From Phytoseiulus persimilis (taxonomy: Eukaryota > Arthropoda > Arachnida > Mesostigmata > Phytoseiidae): a DNA stretch of 64,000 nucleotides. The stretch is from NCBI GenBank assembly GCA_037576195.1, contig CM075102.1, positions 6,262,001-6,326,000 of the forward strand. The letters run 5' to 3'. A model generated the notes under the pieces. That model was given only the letters and a program-made list of their open reading frames with translations, did not search any database and was not told the origin of the DNA. Below are positions 1 to 9,445 of this stretch, piece by piece (within the stretch, counting starts at the first letter, position 1; every line of letters begins with the position of its first letter). The position numbers were made by a program, and so were the translations under genes.

Positions 1-917
1 GGAGAGCGGCTATGTTAGAGTATTTCTTCTCTTGCACATTCCAGAAATCTCCTCTTTTCTTCATCCGGAAGCCTAGCCCACTGTTCTGTAATCGAGTTTC
101 TAGGGAAGCGATGTATGGGGGAATAGGATTGGGCTGGCAGGGCAACCTTGTCGAAAGCCTCCTGTGGTGTTAACCCATTCCGATTTCTCTTTCCCGTGTA
201 TCAGTTTGCATCTGGTACCGGAGTAGATGTTCTGGAGTAGTCCTATCCATGTTGGGTTCATCCCTGCTCCTCCAGGGTTTTCCATAGTGTTTCTCTGCAT
301 ACTCGGTCATATGCGGCCGAGCAGTCCAAGAAGCAGCACACCAGTCCGGTTTTGAGTCGTCTGGATATTTCCATGGCACTCGTGAGGATGAAGGTATTGT
401 CTTCCCCTCGGCGGTTCTTTCGGAAACCGGCCTGTGCCTCCCCTATTACGTTTTTCTCTTCCATCCATTCCGAGATCTTCGATCCCAGTATCTTCATGAA
501 TATCCGGTAGAGCACTGGGGAGATTGTGAGTGATCTGTAGGTGAGTAGATTGCCTCTGGTGGAGTTGGACTTCTCTATCATGACGAGTCTACCTTCCTTC
601 CACTCTCTGGGGATTTCTTCTTTGCCAGCTAGGATCTTGTTGAATAGTTGGGTTATGTATTCCCTTCCTACTTCATTTAAATCCTTGAGAATACCACTTG
701 AGGTCCCGTCCGAGCCCATTGCGGATGCTTTTGACATGCTGGCAAGTGCCTTCGAGATGTCTGTCTCTGTGAGCATAATTCCGGTCTCATCATTGTGTCC
801 GCCGGTGGGGTCACGTCATTTACCGTCGTGTCCCCAAAAAGTTTTTTCCCCACATGAGTCGAGTGGTTAACAATGTGGGATCCTTGTACTGCATTTCCGG
901 ATTCGTCCCTCAGTGTT
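1..917 (-). mobile_element. FADD-family non-LTR retrotransposon, partial, interrupted at 917
   Basis: Minus-strand reverse transcriptase segment that runs off the window at base 1. It closely matches the plus-strand copy at 39248-41764 and more distantly the long copy at 30001-35010. Matching sequence stops inside a T-tract at about 917, where the Helentron-like element begins. The next roughly 40 bp of the same element reappear, same strand, at 9738-9778, so one element was split by the insertion. Confidence 0.8.
100..776 (-). pseudogene. reverse transcriptase (N-terminal and finger/palm part), FADD family, broken
   Basis: Readable from 776 down to about 258 and, in a shifted frame, 300 to 100. 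Typical non-LTR RT blocks are visible: ASAMGSDG, the WKEGRLVMIEKSNSTRGNLLTYR-type block, AGFRKNRRGEDN, and the CFLDCSAAYDRV block that normally supplies the first catalytic Asp. The second part holds the RQGCPASPIL block. The frame then ends at a TAG (SLP stop) that is also present in the copy ending at 40450, so both copies descend from an already frameshifted source. The FADD box lies beyond base 1 and is not in this copy. Confidence 0.8.
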
Positions 918-920
918 TTA

Positions 921-933
921 GCGCAGAAATGCG
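921..933 (+). repeat. left (sub)terminal inverted repeat of Helentron-like element
   Basis: GCGCAGAAATGCG, exact reverse complement of 9690-9702. It starts 3-4 bp inside the left boundary. Confidence 0.6.
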
Positions 934-959
934 CTTTTCTTCGGGCGTGTTTACTGGGG

Positions 960-1119
960 TGTAACTGGGAGCGGAACGAAAAAATGGGAACGGAAAAATC
1001 GCAGCGGGAGGCCTTTAGGATTTTTTCCGGAGCTAGGGAAATTTGAATTCAAGTTGAATTTCATGTGGTGAATCTTGGTGTCTTCTCATAGGTCAATGAC
1101 AATGAAGTGATGGTAGGTG
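960..1119. other. unannotated left part of the Helentron-like element
   Basis: Short A/T- and GGA-rich stretch with no convincing coding potential, leading into the first block of 45-bp repeats. Confidence 0.5.
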
Positions 1120-1371
1120 AGGTAATGTCCAGATCGGTCCCGGAATCACCCCTCCAGACTTGGAAAGTAATGGTCAGATCGGTCCCGGAATCACCCCTCC
1201 AGACTTGGGAAGTAATAGTCAGATTGGTCCCGGAATCGCCCCTTAGACCGGGGAAAGTAATGGTGAGATCGGTCCCGGAATCACCCCTCCAGCCTCGGAA
1301 TGTGAAGGTCAGATTGGTCCCGGAATTACCCCCCCAGACTTGGAAAGTAATGGTCAGATTGGTCCCGGATG
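1120..1371 (+). repeat. 45-bp minisatellite, block 1 (about 5.5 units)
   Basis: Units built on the core GGTCCCGGAATCACCCCTCC followed by AGACTTGGAAAGTAATGGTC recur every 45 bp. Because 45 is a multiple of 3 and most units lack stops, a spurious 93-aa reading frame spans the block. Confidence 0.95.
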
Positions 1372-1467
1372 AACATCATGTTCCGTAGTACGGAGTACGG
1401 CAAATGTATTTACGTACCACTCCGTTACGGAAATTCATTTTTCGTACCCCGGACCCGAGGATCCTTA

Positions 1468-1471
1468 ATAC
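1468..1471 (+). repeat. target-site duplication ATAC, left copy
   Basis: ATAC directly precedes the 5' LTR; the same four bases follow the 3' LTR at 7546-7549. A 4-bp duplication is usual for Ty3/Gypsy integrases. Confidence 0.85.
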
Positions 1472-1744
1472 TGTAGGATTGTAAATGATCTCGCCCTATG
1501 TAGCTCCAGCCCTAGGTATCGTTCATTGTTCCCGCCACCACTAGAGAGCGCCCCGGCCATCTCGGAGAAGATGGTGCGAGGGCGGAATTGGAAAGGAGAA
1601 TTGGAACTTGCGGATAGAGAGAGAACAGAGAGACACTTTTTCCGTGAGACGAGATCGAGGCCGGTCGCTTGAGCGTTAACCGGTTGAGATCACGAGAGCA
1701 CGCGAATAAAACCAGAGTGAATTCGTCGACCCAGCATTCTTACA
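1472..1744 (+). repeat. 5' LTR (273 bp)
   Basis: Begins TGTAGG and ends TTACA, giving TGT/ACA termini. It contains AATAAA at 1705-1710, a likely polyadenylation signal near the R/U5 side. I saw no base difference from the 3' LTR. Confidence 0.95.
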
Positions 1745-1747
1745 AAG

Positions 1748-1762
1748 TGGTGGAGTTGCGAG
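1748..1762 (+). other. candidate primer-binding site
   Basis: TGGTGGAGTTGCGAG starts 3 bp after the 5' LTR. TGG is the expected complement of a tRNA CCA end. I could not assign the primer tRNA. Confidence 0.45.
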
Positions 1763-1780
1763 TTCGATCCGCCGGACAGA

Positions 1781-3238
1781 ATGCCGATGTTCAAATCACC
1801 CCCGAAGACATCGCCGAAGAAGCGCACACGCGCGGTTCGCGCACGGTCCAGCGTAGGAATTCAGCCTGATCCCGATCTCGCACGTGAGAATGAAGAAGAT
1901 TCCGCCGAGGCACAGGCAGCCGCGGTCGCCGAACAAGAAAACGTCCTAGCTCAAGAACCAGCAACCCAAGAAGCTCCGGCACCAACTCAGCACGACCACG
2001 TGCAACAAGGGCTAACCACAGGTATGGAAGCAAAGCATGTTCCAGCCGTGAAGCCAAAGGTTGATCCGGCACAGCAAGCGACACCGAGACCTGCCCCAGC
2101 ACCAATTCAGAAGCAAACCCCCAAACTCGTCCCAGCACCAGCTCAAGATTCCGCTCCAGCACCGGCAACGGGAACCGCTCCAGCAACGACATTCGACATC
2201 TCGGGTATGTCGGAAATCGACCTTATGCTCCTGCTAAGAGATCTTCGAACTAAATTAGGGGTAGAGATCAACCCGTGGAAGAACGAGACGCCGGTAGACT
2301 ACCCTAAGTTTGCGGGCACCCCGTCGGAGGATCCTGCAGCGTGGCTCCGCGCCTTCGAAAGGGCGTCGGAGTACAATCACGACACCGAATCCAAAAGGCT
2401 CGCGAGAGCCCCGTTTTCACTTCATGGTCAAGCATTGGATTGGTTCGATCGGAGAAAGCCGCAAGAGGATACATGGCAGCGCTTCAAGGAAGAATTTGAA
2501 GAAAGATTCATTGATCGAGCGGCAAAAAGCCAGAACGCGGCAAGGAAATTGGACTCCCTCGTGAAGGAAAGTGGAACCAAGTACAAACCACACATCGATT
2601 ACGTGATCCAGCTGTGTGGTGAGGTAGATCCAGCTATGTCGGAGGCCCACATTATAGAAAGATGTATACAAACGCTCCCGCCGGAGGATATACGAACGGT
2701 AATAGCAACGGTCAAGCACACAACGATAAACGAACTTCGCAGCCATCTGGGATGGCTGGATCGGACCCTGCCCATCTCGAATGCCACGAAAGATCGGCCC
2801 AGCAGCAGCGCAGGCGAGATAAATCGGATTTCAAAACCACCGATAAGCAGAGAAGGCTCCAGCAACGAAATCAAATTTTTCCGCTCCCGCTCCAGTTCCC
2901 GCGACCGCGAAAACCAACCACGCTCCAGATATGCTCCTGCCACAGAGAGAAGACCTCGATCACCACTCCGGGGAATATCGTTCCAGCAGCAACAAAGAAA
3001 CCGTTCCGCGACACCATATCACCCTGACCCTGCATTGATCCCGCATTCAAGACCACCGCTCCTACAGAATCCGGATGACGACGCCTTCTTTGAAGGGAAT
3101 CGCCGGCTTCCGGATGGCCGCGTCCTGTGCAATTGGTGTAATAATATAGGTCATACGATGAAGTACTGTAGAAATAGGAAGGCTGGGCTGCCAAGAGTGC
3201 TGATGTCGTCACAGGCGGGAAACGCTCTTGGCCGTTGA
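1781..3238 (+). CDS. gag: Gag polyprotein of Ty3/Gypsy element
   Basis: 485 aa from ATG at 1781. Residues about 60-145 are Ala/Pro/Gln-rich with repeated PAPA and PAPI blocks. Residues about 165-330 form a capsid-like region of the retrotransposon gag type (PKFAGTPSEDPAAWLRAF, then WQRFKEEFEERF). Residues about 340-430 are Arg/Ser-rich and basic. A single CCHC zinc knuckle (C-x2-C-x4-H-x4-C, CNWCNNIGHTMKYC) lies near the C-terminus and should bind the element RNA. Gag assembles the cytoplasmic particle. It ends at TGA 3236-3238, overlapping pol, which lies in the -1 frame; a slippery heptamer at 3217 explains how Pol is made. Confidence 0.92.
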   Translation: MPMFKSPPKTSPKKRTRAVRARSSVGIQPDPDLARENEEDSAEAQAAAVAEQENVLAQEPATQEAPAPTQHDHVQQGLTTGMEAKHVPAVKPKVDPAQQATPRPAPAPIQKQTPKLVPAPAQDSAPAPATGTAPATTFDISGMSEIDLMLLLRDLRTKLGVEINPWKNETPVDYPKFAGTPSEDPAAWLRAFERASEYNHDTESKRLARAPFSLHGQALDWFDRRKPQEDTWQRFKEEFEERFIDRAAKSQNAARKLDSLVKESGTKYKPHIDYVIQLCGEVDPAMSEAHIIERCIQTLPPEDIRTVIATVKHTTINELRSHLGWLDRTLPISNATKDRPSSSAGEINRISKPPISREGSSNEIKFFRSRSSSRDRENQPRSRYAPATERRPRSPLRGISFQQQQRNRSATPYHPDPALIPHSRPPLLQNPDDDAFFEGNRRLPDGRVLCNWCNNIGHTMKYCRNRKAGLPRVLMSSQAGNALGR

Positions 3239-3271
3239 TCGATCCGCCCCGGGAAATCAACACAGTCGGCC
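3217..3271 (+). promoter_or_regulatory. -1 programmed ribosomal frameshift signal (gag to pol)
   Basis: GGGAAAC at 3217-3223 fits X XXY YYZ exactly in the gag reading frame (codons GGA AAC). After a 6-nt spacer, GGCCG (3230-3234) can pair with CGGCC (3267-3271) and TTGAT (3235-3239) with ATCAA (3256-3260), with a 6-nt bulge on the 3' side. The spacing is that of known retroviral signals. A -1 slip enters the frame that is open through protease to integrase. Confidence 0.8.
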
Positions 3272-6200
3272 TTCACGGGAACAAGGTGGAAATATTTGTG
3301 AACCAACGTGGCCCGATCCTTGCTCTAGCTGACCTAGGCGCCGACGTGTCTGTCATTAGATCTAGCTTAGCTAAAAGATTAGTTAAATTTGAAATCGATT
3401 CAGCCAACGACTCAGCTCCAGCGTTTGTAAGAGTCGCAGATGGTTCTAGCATCAAATTAGAGGGGTCGTGCACGCTCCGCGTGGGGTTCAATAAAAACGA
3501 AATAAGGTTCCCGTGCGAATTCGCCATCATTGAGTCTCTGAGCAATGAAGTGATTCTAGGGTTTGATTTTTGGCAAGCGCACGGCGCCGTATTCGACCTA
3601 AGCATGGGGAAAGTTCTCCTTCACAGAACGTCCAGTTCAAACGATCAATTCAGTCTAAAGGAAGAACTAGCACTGGCCTCTGTAAGCCTAGGGCCAGAGA
3701 CTCATAAGCGTTTCAGCCCGCGTGGAGAAGTGCACGATGACTCGCAAAGCGATTCAAGAGAGGTAGCGTCGTCGGAATCGATGTCGACACCGGAGAACAC
3801 GGCGAAACTTAGTATCCGGAGTAGCATTACAATACCGCCTAGGGAAGCCAGAATTGTAGACTTAGAAGTATCAAATGTCAGCGGTTCCTGCAACGATCTT
3901 TCCGGCTCCTCGTTCGTTCTTATTCCGGCCCCAGCACTTCAAGAAAAAAAGAATTTGTGGACCCCTGCAGCAGTGGTGACGATCCAGCGCGGCATTTCTT
4001 CCACGATCATCGAGAACCACACGGACTCGCGAGTAACCCTACCCAAAGGAATGACAGCGGCGACAGCGACACCACTGGCAGAAAATCGAAAACAACACTG
4101 CGTCGCCGCAATACAAAGCGTTCAAGAAGATCAAGCTACCATAGATCATGCAATCGAAGATGTCAACGCCGCCATAAATGAGAACCTGCATCCGTTCGAA
4201 AGGAACCAAATCAGGGAGATCGTCGCGTCTTTTCCAAGGCTTTTGCCAAAGAAAGACGATCCTCCCAGACAAACGCATCTGGTCTCGCACAGCATCAATA
4301 CGGGAGATCACGCACCAGTGAGGGGCCGATACTCGAAGAGATACTCGCCGGCCGAGAGGGACTACATAGCTGCGGAGGTCGACAAAATGCAAAAACAAGG
4401 TGTGGTCCAGCCCTCGGCAAGCCCATGGAGCAGCCCAATCGTACTCGTTAAAAAGAAGAACGGTGAAACGAGGTTTTGCGTAGACTACCGCGAGCTCAAC
4501 AAAGTGACCAAGCGCGATGGCTACCCCTTGCCGAGAATCGATGACGCTCTTGATTGCCTTGCAGGCGCAAAGTTCTTCTCCTGTCTGGATCTGAAATCGG
4601 GCTACTTCCAATGCCCGTTGGACGAGAAGGACAGGGAGAAAACAGCCTTCTCCACACCGGACGGACTCTTCGAATTTCGGGTGCTCCCTTTCGGTTTGTC
4701 AAACGGCCCAGCTACATTCGAACGACTGATGGACAGCGTTCTGCGAGGACACAAGTGGAAGAACTGCCTGGTCTACCTGGACGATCTGTGCATTTTCGGC
4801 AAAACGCTGGAGGAACACAACCAACGCCTCAGGGAGATCCTAAGATGCCTCGATCAAGCCAACCTATCGTTGAACATCAAGAAGTGTTCTTTCGGTGCCA
4901 CAGAGATCTCGCTCCTAGGACACCAGATCTCGCAACATGGGATCCTGCCCGATCCAGCAAAGACCGACGCCATCCGATCCTTCCCGAGACCAAACAACGC
5001 AAAGTCGGTGAGAAGCTTTTTGGGCCTCTGCTCATACTACAGGAAATTCATGGAAAACTTCTCAAAGATTGCAGCACCGCTCAACGTTCTTCTCAAAGAC
5101 GGCGAAAAGTTTCAATGGAACCCAGAGCAACAATCAGCATTCGACGAGCTGAGGGGAAAGCTCACACAGCCCCCGTTGCTGGGCCACTTCGACCCGTCGA
5201 GGCCAGCAATACTGAGAACGGATGCTTGTAAACATGGTCTTGGAGCAGTTCTAGCACAAATTGACACAACCGGCGTGGAACGCGTGATCGCTTATGCCAG
5301 CCGCACGCTATCGGGACCGGAGTCCCGATACTCGACGACGGATCAGGAAGGACTAGCTGTCGTATGGGCGATAAAGAAGTTCCGCCCGTACGTACATAGT
5401 CGGCCAGTAACTGTCGTCACAGATCACCACGCGTTGTGCTGGCTAATGACGTCGAAAAACCTGACGGGTCGCCTGGCGAGATGGGCACTGGAGCTCCAAG
5501 AGTACGACATAACGGTAGTATACAAACAAGGAAGGAAACACTTGGATGCGGACTGTCTCTCACGATACCCAGCGACAACGACAAACGGTGACGTGAGCAA
5601 GAATTTATGCGATCCTCAGCCCCAGCATCCCCGATCCACCGATCCAGCAGTGACCCCGCTAACAACGAACCAGCACGTTCCAGAACCCAAGCACCTGCAA
5701 ATAAACTCGATCTCGCTGAAATCTCTGGCTCAAGCACAAGAAAACGATCCATCACTCGACAGAATAAGGGACATAGCCAAGCGATCCAGCACGTTCGAGA
5801 CCATCACGGGGATCCTTTACAAGAGAAACTTTTCGAGAACCGGAGACGAATTATTGCTTGTCCTCCCCAAACCAATGAGAAAAGAAGCCCTGGAAGCAGC
5901 ACACACGTCAAGGGAAGCGGGACACCTAGGCATCGCCAAGACCTACGGGAAACTCGTGCAGAAGTACTATTGGCCGTCCGCATATCGAGACTCGGAGAGC
6001 TTCGTGAAGAGATGTCAGGAGTGCCAACGAAGGAAGAACGATCCAGCGAAGTTCGGACAGCTCCAGCATATGGAGACACCAGACACGCCGTTCCACACCG
6101 TGGGGATTGACCTGGTATCCTTCAACCCAACCACCAGAGGCAACAGAGTGATCGCAACGGCGATCTGTCACCTAACAAAATTTTTAGTCGCCAAAGCTCT

Positions 6201-7473
6201 ACCAGACGGTTCCGCGGAACAGGTGGCCAATTTTCTGGTTGAAAATGTGATCTTGCAGCACGGGGCACCTCGAGTGTTGATCAGCGACCAGGGGAAATCG
6301 TTTTTGTCGGAAACCATCGAACAAGTGAACAAACGGGTCGGTACAAGCCACAGGAAGACAAGTGCATACCATCCGGCGACCAACGGCCTGACGGAACGGT
6401 CCCACCGCACATTGGCGGACGGCCTCAGCAAATTCGTCAACGGGAATAAGTCCGACTGGGATGAAATTCTGCCCTTCATCGTTCACGCCTATAACACAGC
6501 CCCGCAGAAATCAACCAAATTTTCCCCGTTCTTTCTGGTGCACGGCAGGGAAGCAACAACCACCTTCGACGCGTCGCTCCCAGCACCGCCGATCGCAAAA
6601 ACCGTGAGCGCAAACGAGTACGGAGAAAAGCTCCAGCAACGGCTGGACGAAGCCAGGGATCTCGCGAAACAATTGGCAGGCAAAGAAAAGGACGTCAATA
6701 AAACGGCCTACGACAGGGATCGTAGAACGACACCGTTCCAGCCCGGAGATTTGGTTTGGCTCCACGTGCCGCTACGGAGGGTCGGCCAGTCGGACAAACT
6801 ACAAAGCCCCTTCTTCGGACCGTTTAGGATAGGAGAGCAGAAAGGTCCGGAAACATTTCTGATCGTCCCCGAGCCCGGGGCGAAACTACCGGGACCAAGA
6901 ACGAAACCACATGTGGTTCACTCTTCGCGCCTGAAAACAGTTGTAACCGAAGAAAGCCAAACAAACTCGGCTCATCAAGACGAACGGATCAGAGAAACCG
7001 GCAGTACCCCAGAACCAACCCAACAAATTGATCCAGCACGAAGTGACCCTGCACCCATTGATCCAACACCGACCGACCCAGCAGCTATCGATCCGGCACC
7101 TTTCGATTCGACACCCTCCGGTCCAGCACCCATCGATCCAAACCAGAAGAATGATACGGAAGAAACCAGAAGATACCCCACGAGGAATCGCAAACGCCCC
7201 GATTACTTGGCGGAAGCTAGCCAGCTTAGTGTCAGCGAGAACCGGGTCGGTTCTTCATTAGCGGGGGGGTCATGTAGGATTGTAAATGATCTCGCCCTAT
7301 GTAGCTCCAGCCCTAGGTATCGTTCATTGTTCCCGCCACCACTAGAGAGCGCCCCGGCCATCTCGGAGAAGATGGTGCGAGGGCGGAATTGGAAAGGAGA
7401 ATTGGAACTTGCGGATAGAGAGAGAACAGAGAGACACTTTTTCCGTGAGACGAGATCGAGGCCGGTCGCTTGA
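3223..7473 (+). CDS. pol: Pol polyprotein: protease, RT, RNase H, integrase
   Basis: One open frame of about 1,416 codons entered by -1 frameshift; there is no ATG near its start. Domains: aspartic protease with DLGADVSVI at about 3331 (DLG instead of the usual DTG) and ILGFDFW; reverse transcriptase about 4380-4890 with YLDD at 4774-4785; RNase H about 5200-5450 (TDACKHGLG, TDHHAL); integrase with an HHCC zinc module about 5920-6040 and catalytic Asp codons at 6109 and 6286 and Glu at 6394, an exact D,D35E spacing. A GPF-type module follows (about 6810-6830); no chromodomain is seen. The tail has DPAPI-like proline repeats, then about 67 residues encoded by the 3' LTR before the TGA at 7471. 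No internal break. Confidence 0.93.
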   Translation, partial: RSWPLIDPPREINTVGLHGNKVEIFVNQRGPILALADLGADVSVIRSSLAKRLVKFEIDSANDSAPAFVRVADGSSIKLEGSCTLRVGFNKNEIRFPCEFAIIESLSNEVILGFDFWQAHGAVFDLSMGKVLLHRTSSSNDQFSLKEELALASVSLGPETHKRFSPRGEVHDDSQSDSREVASSESMSTPENTAKLSIRSSITIPPREARIVDLEVSNVSGSCNDLSGSSFVLIPAPALQEKKNLWTPAAVVTIQRGISSTIIENHTDSRVTLPKGMTAATATPLAENRKQHCVAAIQSVQEDQATIDHAIEDVNAAINENLHPFERNQIREIVASFPRLLPKKDDPPRQTHLVSHSINTGDHAPVRGRYSKRYSPAERDYIAAEVDKMQKQGVVQPSASPWSSPIVLVKKKNGETRFCVDYRELNKVTKRDGYPLPRIDDALDCLAGAKFFSCLDLKSGYFQCPLDEKDREKTAFSTPDGLFEFRVLPFGLSNGPATFERLMDSVLRGHKWKNCLVYLDDLCIFGKTLEEHNQRLREILRCLDQANLSLNIKKCSFGATEISLLGHQISQHGILPDPAKTDAIRSFPRPNNAKSVRSFLGLCSYYRKFMENFSKIAAPLNVLLKDGEKFQWNPEQQSAFDELRGKLTQPPLLGHFDPSRPAILRTDACKHGLGAVLAQIDTTGVERVIAYASRTLSGPESRYSTTDQEGLAVVWAIKKFRPYVHSRPVTVVTDHHALCWLMTSKNLTGRLARWALELQEYDITVVYKQGRKHLDADCLSRYPATTTNGDVSKNLCDPQPQHPRSTDPAVTPLTTNQHVPEPKHLQINSISLKSLAQAQENDPSLDRIRDIAKRSSTFETITGILYKRNFSRTGDELLLVLPKPMRKEALEAAHTSREAGHLGIAKTYGKLVQKYYWPSAYRDSESFVKRCQECQRRKNDPAKFGQLQHMETPDTPFHTVGIDLVSFNPTTRGNRVIATAICHLTKFLVAKALPDGSAEQVANFLVENVILQHGAPRVLISDQGKSFLSETIEQVNKRVGTSHRKTSAYHPATNGLTERSHRTLADGLSKFVNGNKSDWDEILPFIVHAYNTAPQKSTKFSPFFLVHGREATTTFDASLPAPPIAKTVSANEYGEKLQQRLDEARDLAKQLAGKEKDVNKTAYDRDRRTTPFQPGDLVWLHVPLRRVGQSDKLQSPFFGPFRIGEQKGPETFLIVPEPGAKLPGPRTKPHVVHSSRLKTVVTEESQTNSAHQDERIRETGSTPEPTQQIDPARSDPAPIDPTPTDPAAIDPAPFDSTPSGPAPIDPNQKNDTEETRRYPTRNRKRPDYLAEASQLSVSENRVGSSLAGGSCRIVNDLALCSSSPRYRSLFPPPLESAPAISEKMVRGRNWKGELELADRERTERHFFRETRSRPVA
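7255..7272 (+). other. polypurine tract
   Basis: A run of seven G (7263-7269) followed by TCA lies just before the 3' LTR, the usual site of plus-strand priming. It is embedded in the pol reading frame. Confidence 0.7.
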
Positions 7474-7545
7474 GCGTTAACCGGTTGAGATCACGAGAGC
7501 ACGCGAATAAAACCAGAGTGAATTCGTCGACCCAGCATTCTTACA
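7273..7545 (+). repeat. 3' LTR (273 bp)
   Basis: Same length and, by eye, same sequence as 1472-1744. AATAAA at 7506-7511. The pol stop codon lies inside it. Followed by the ATAC target duplication (7546-7549). Confidence 0.95.
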
Positions 7546-7594
7546 ATACTCATGATCGGCTTCGTCTGTCAGTTTGTCCTCGTTTCTCCTGGAA

Positions 7595-8011
7595 TACATG
7601 GGGGTGATTCCGACACCAATCTGACCTTCACTTTTCGAGTGTGGACGGGTGATTCTGGGACTAATCCGACAATATTCTTCCGAGTCTGGAGGGGTGATTG
7701 CGGGACCACTCTGACAATCTTCTTCCGAGTCTGGAGGAGTGATTCCGGTACCAATCTGAGCATACTTTTCTGAGTCTGGAGGAGTGATTCCGGGACCAAT
7801 CTGAGCATACTTTCCTGAGTCTGGTGGGTTGATTCCAGGACGCATATGACAACATTTAGCTGAGTCTGGAGGAGTGATTCCGGCACCAGCCTGAGCATAC
7901 TTTTCCGAGTCTGAAGGAGTGATTCCGGGACCAATCTGAGCATACTTTTCTGAGTCTGGTGGGTTGATTCCGGGACCAATCTGACAATATTTTGCCGAGT
8001 CTGGAGAGCCG
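7595..8011 (-). repeat. 45-bp minisatellite, block 2, inverted, diverged (about 9 units)
   Basis: On the minus strand the units read as the 45-bp repeat with many substitutions. It lies within the Helentron-like element, in the opposite orientation to blocks 1 and 3. Confidence 0.9.
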
Positions 8012-8586
8012 AAAGCTGGATCAGAGAGCGGTCGATACCTGATTCTCGCTCCGTTCGGTATTGTGACTATACCTCTGTTCTCTGACAATACTGTAACGAA
8101 GGTTTCCGCGGTCTGCCAAAGCTCGCACTAGGTGAGGTCTTGAGATCTGGGTGACGAAGAAGCTACGACTCACGGAGTAAGAAGACGAACTTACTCGGAC
8201 ACAACTGGGAGCCGGGGCTGGATGCTTAGTCCACCTTGGACGCTAGGGCAGCGGAAGAAAGGGACGTTTTGAGGACGGTCACAACTTGTCGGCGAGCAAA
8301 TCTACTCTTCTACTCTCAAGCTTTTTTCATTCGTTTCCCTCCTGCAGGCTCTTCCTCTTCTAGCCGGTCGCGTTCTTGCTTCACATTGGTCCCGGATGCC
8401 TTCGCTCTTTCACTATTGATGTCTACCCCGCACCTGCGCCCTCGGTTGCAATGCCGGTTTCACCGCCAGCGCATAATACACATGTGGCCCCTGTGATCGT
8501 TATATTATCCGGCTACCAGCTCACGAGACACTTTTCTCTGAATCTATCTTCTCATTCGGTTGATTGGTACATGCTGTTATGGTCAG
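8012..8586. other. no gene recognised
   Basis: Unique sequence inside the Helentron-like element. Short frames on the plus strand (86 and 80 aa) have no recognisable motif and overlap each other, so I treat them as chance. Confidence 0.5.
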
Positions 8587-8692
8587 ATGGACTCCGGAAT
8601 TACCTCCTCAGAGTCTAAAAAGTATGGTCAGGTCGATCCTGGACTCACCCCATCAGACTCCGAAGAGTATGTTCAGATTGGTCCCGGAATAT
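8587..8692 (+). repeat. 45-bp minisatellite, block 3a, degenerate (about 2 units)
   Basis: Two strongly diverged units, recognisable from the GGTCCCGGAAT and CTCAGAGTCT cores. Confidence 0.75.
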
Positions 8693-8696
8693 AACC

Positions 8697-8807
8697 GAAT
8701 TCATTTGCCGTACCATTGCCGTACATTCGAATTCATATAAGAGAATTCATTTGCCTTACTATTGCCGTACATTCGAATTCATAAGAGAATTCATTTGCCG
8801 TACTACG
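8697..8807 (+). repeat. short tandem repeat, 44-46 bp period, 2.4 copies
   Basis: Units start with GAATTCATTTGCC at 8697, 8743 and 8787. The CATTTGCCGTAC part also occurs inverted at about 1395-1406 on the far side of the Gypsy insertion. It is a different sequence from the 45-bp minisatellite but has nearly the same period. Confidence 0.8.
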
Positions 8808-8811
8808 TGAA

Positions 8812-8926
8812 ATGATGTCTAGTCCCGGAATCACCTCTCCAGAATTGGGAAGTAATGGTCAGATCGGTCCCGGAATCACCCCTCCAGACTTGAAAAGTAA
8901 AGGTCAGATTGGTCCCGGGATCGCTC
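8812..8926 (+). repeat. 45-bp minisatellite, block 3b (about 2.5 units)
   Basis: Typical GGTCCCGGAATCACCCCTCC units, ending where the endonuclease fragment begins. Confidence 0.9.
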
Positions 8927-9007
8927 CAAGAAATCGATGGTCGGTGATCGACCCCTTGGGGCACGGCAATCCATATACTTCAACGAAGTCGCTCAGGGGG
9001 TCCACGT

Positions 9008-9445
9008 TTGACCCCGTGGTCGACAGGTGGAGTTGCTATTCACGAACGCAGAGCAGCACCTACGCAAGCAACTCCCACAATTATACCAGATCTCATTGAT
9101 GAAGATCCTGGTGAAATTCATGCCTGTAAAATACTCCTACGTAACCAACTAACCGTCCTTGCGACTGTATATATGAATCCGGGAGAATCGTTCGAACTCA
9201 TTGAAGAGTTCCTACTGAAATATGACCATGTTCTGTCCCCTGGTATACAAAACCAGAGAACTTCACTGATTCTATGCGGTGATTCCAATTGGAACCTGAA
9301 AGACCCCCTCAAAAAGGGAAACAATATCGAATTTATGCGAAATCAATTTGAAAATCTTGAACTAATAACCGATCCTGAGATATTGACAACACGTGGCCGA
9401 ACGTGCATCGATATCATATTCTCGGGAGGCACTCCGGAGCACTGA
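9008..9445 (+). pseudogene. endonuclease/exonuclease/phosphatase (EEP) domain, C-terminal half, probably Helentron-encoded
   Basis: 145-aa frame. Readable from GGVAIHE onward: LTVLATVYMNPGESFELIEEFLL, then LILCGDSNWN (the GD-x-N active-site block), then TTRGRTCIDIIFSG (the ID-x-xF block). The N-terminal part with the catalytic Glu and the final SDH block are missing. The wording around these blocks resembles the endonuclease fused behind the helicase in Helentrons more than those of the R1 or FADD elements here (recalled, not searched). It ends 290 bp before the predicted Helentron 3' end. Confidence 0.6.

Larger units (their letters stand above)
1472..7545 (+). mobile_element. complete Ty3/Gypsy LTR retrotransposon
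   Basis: 6,074 bp from TGTAGG to TTACA, with two 273-bp LTRs that look identical by eye, a 4-bp target duplication, a TGG primer-binding candidate, a G-rich polypurine tract, gag and pol in a -1 frame arrangement, and no env. Order protease, RT, RNase H, integrase is that of Ty3/Gypsy (Metaviridae). Intact frames and identical LTRs argue for a recent, possibly competent copy. It sits inside the Helentron-like element. Confidence 0.95.
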
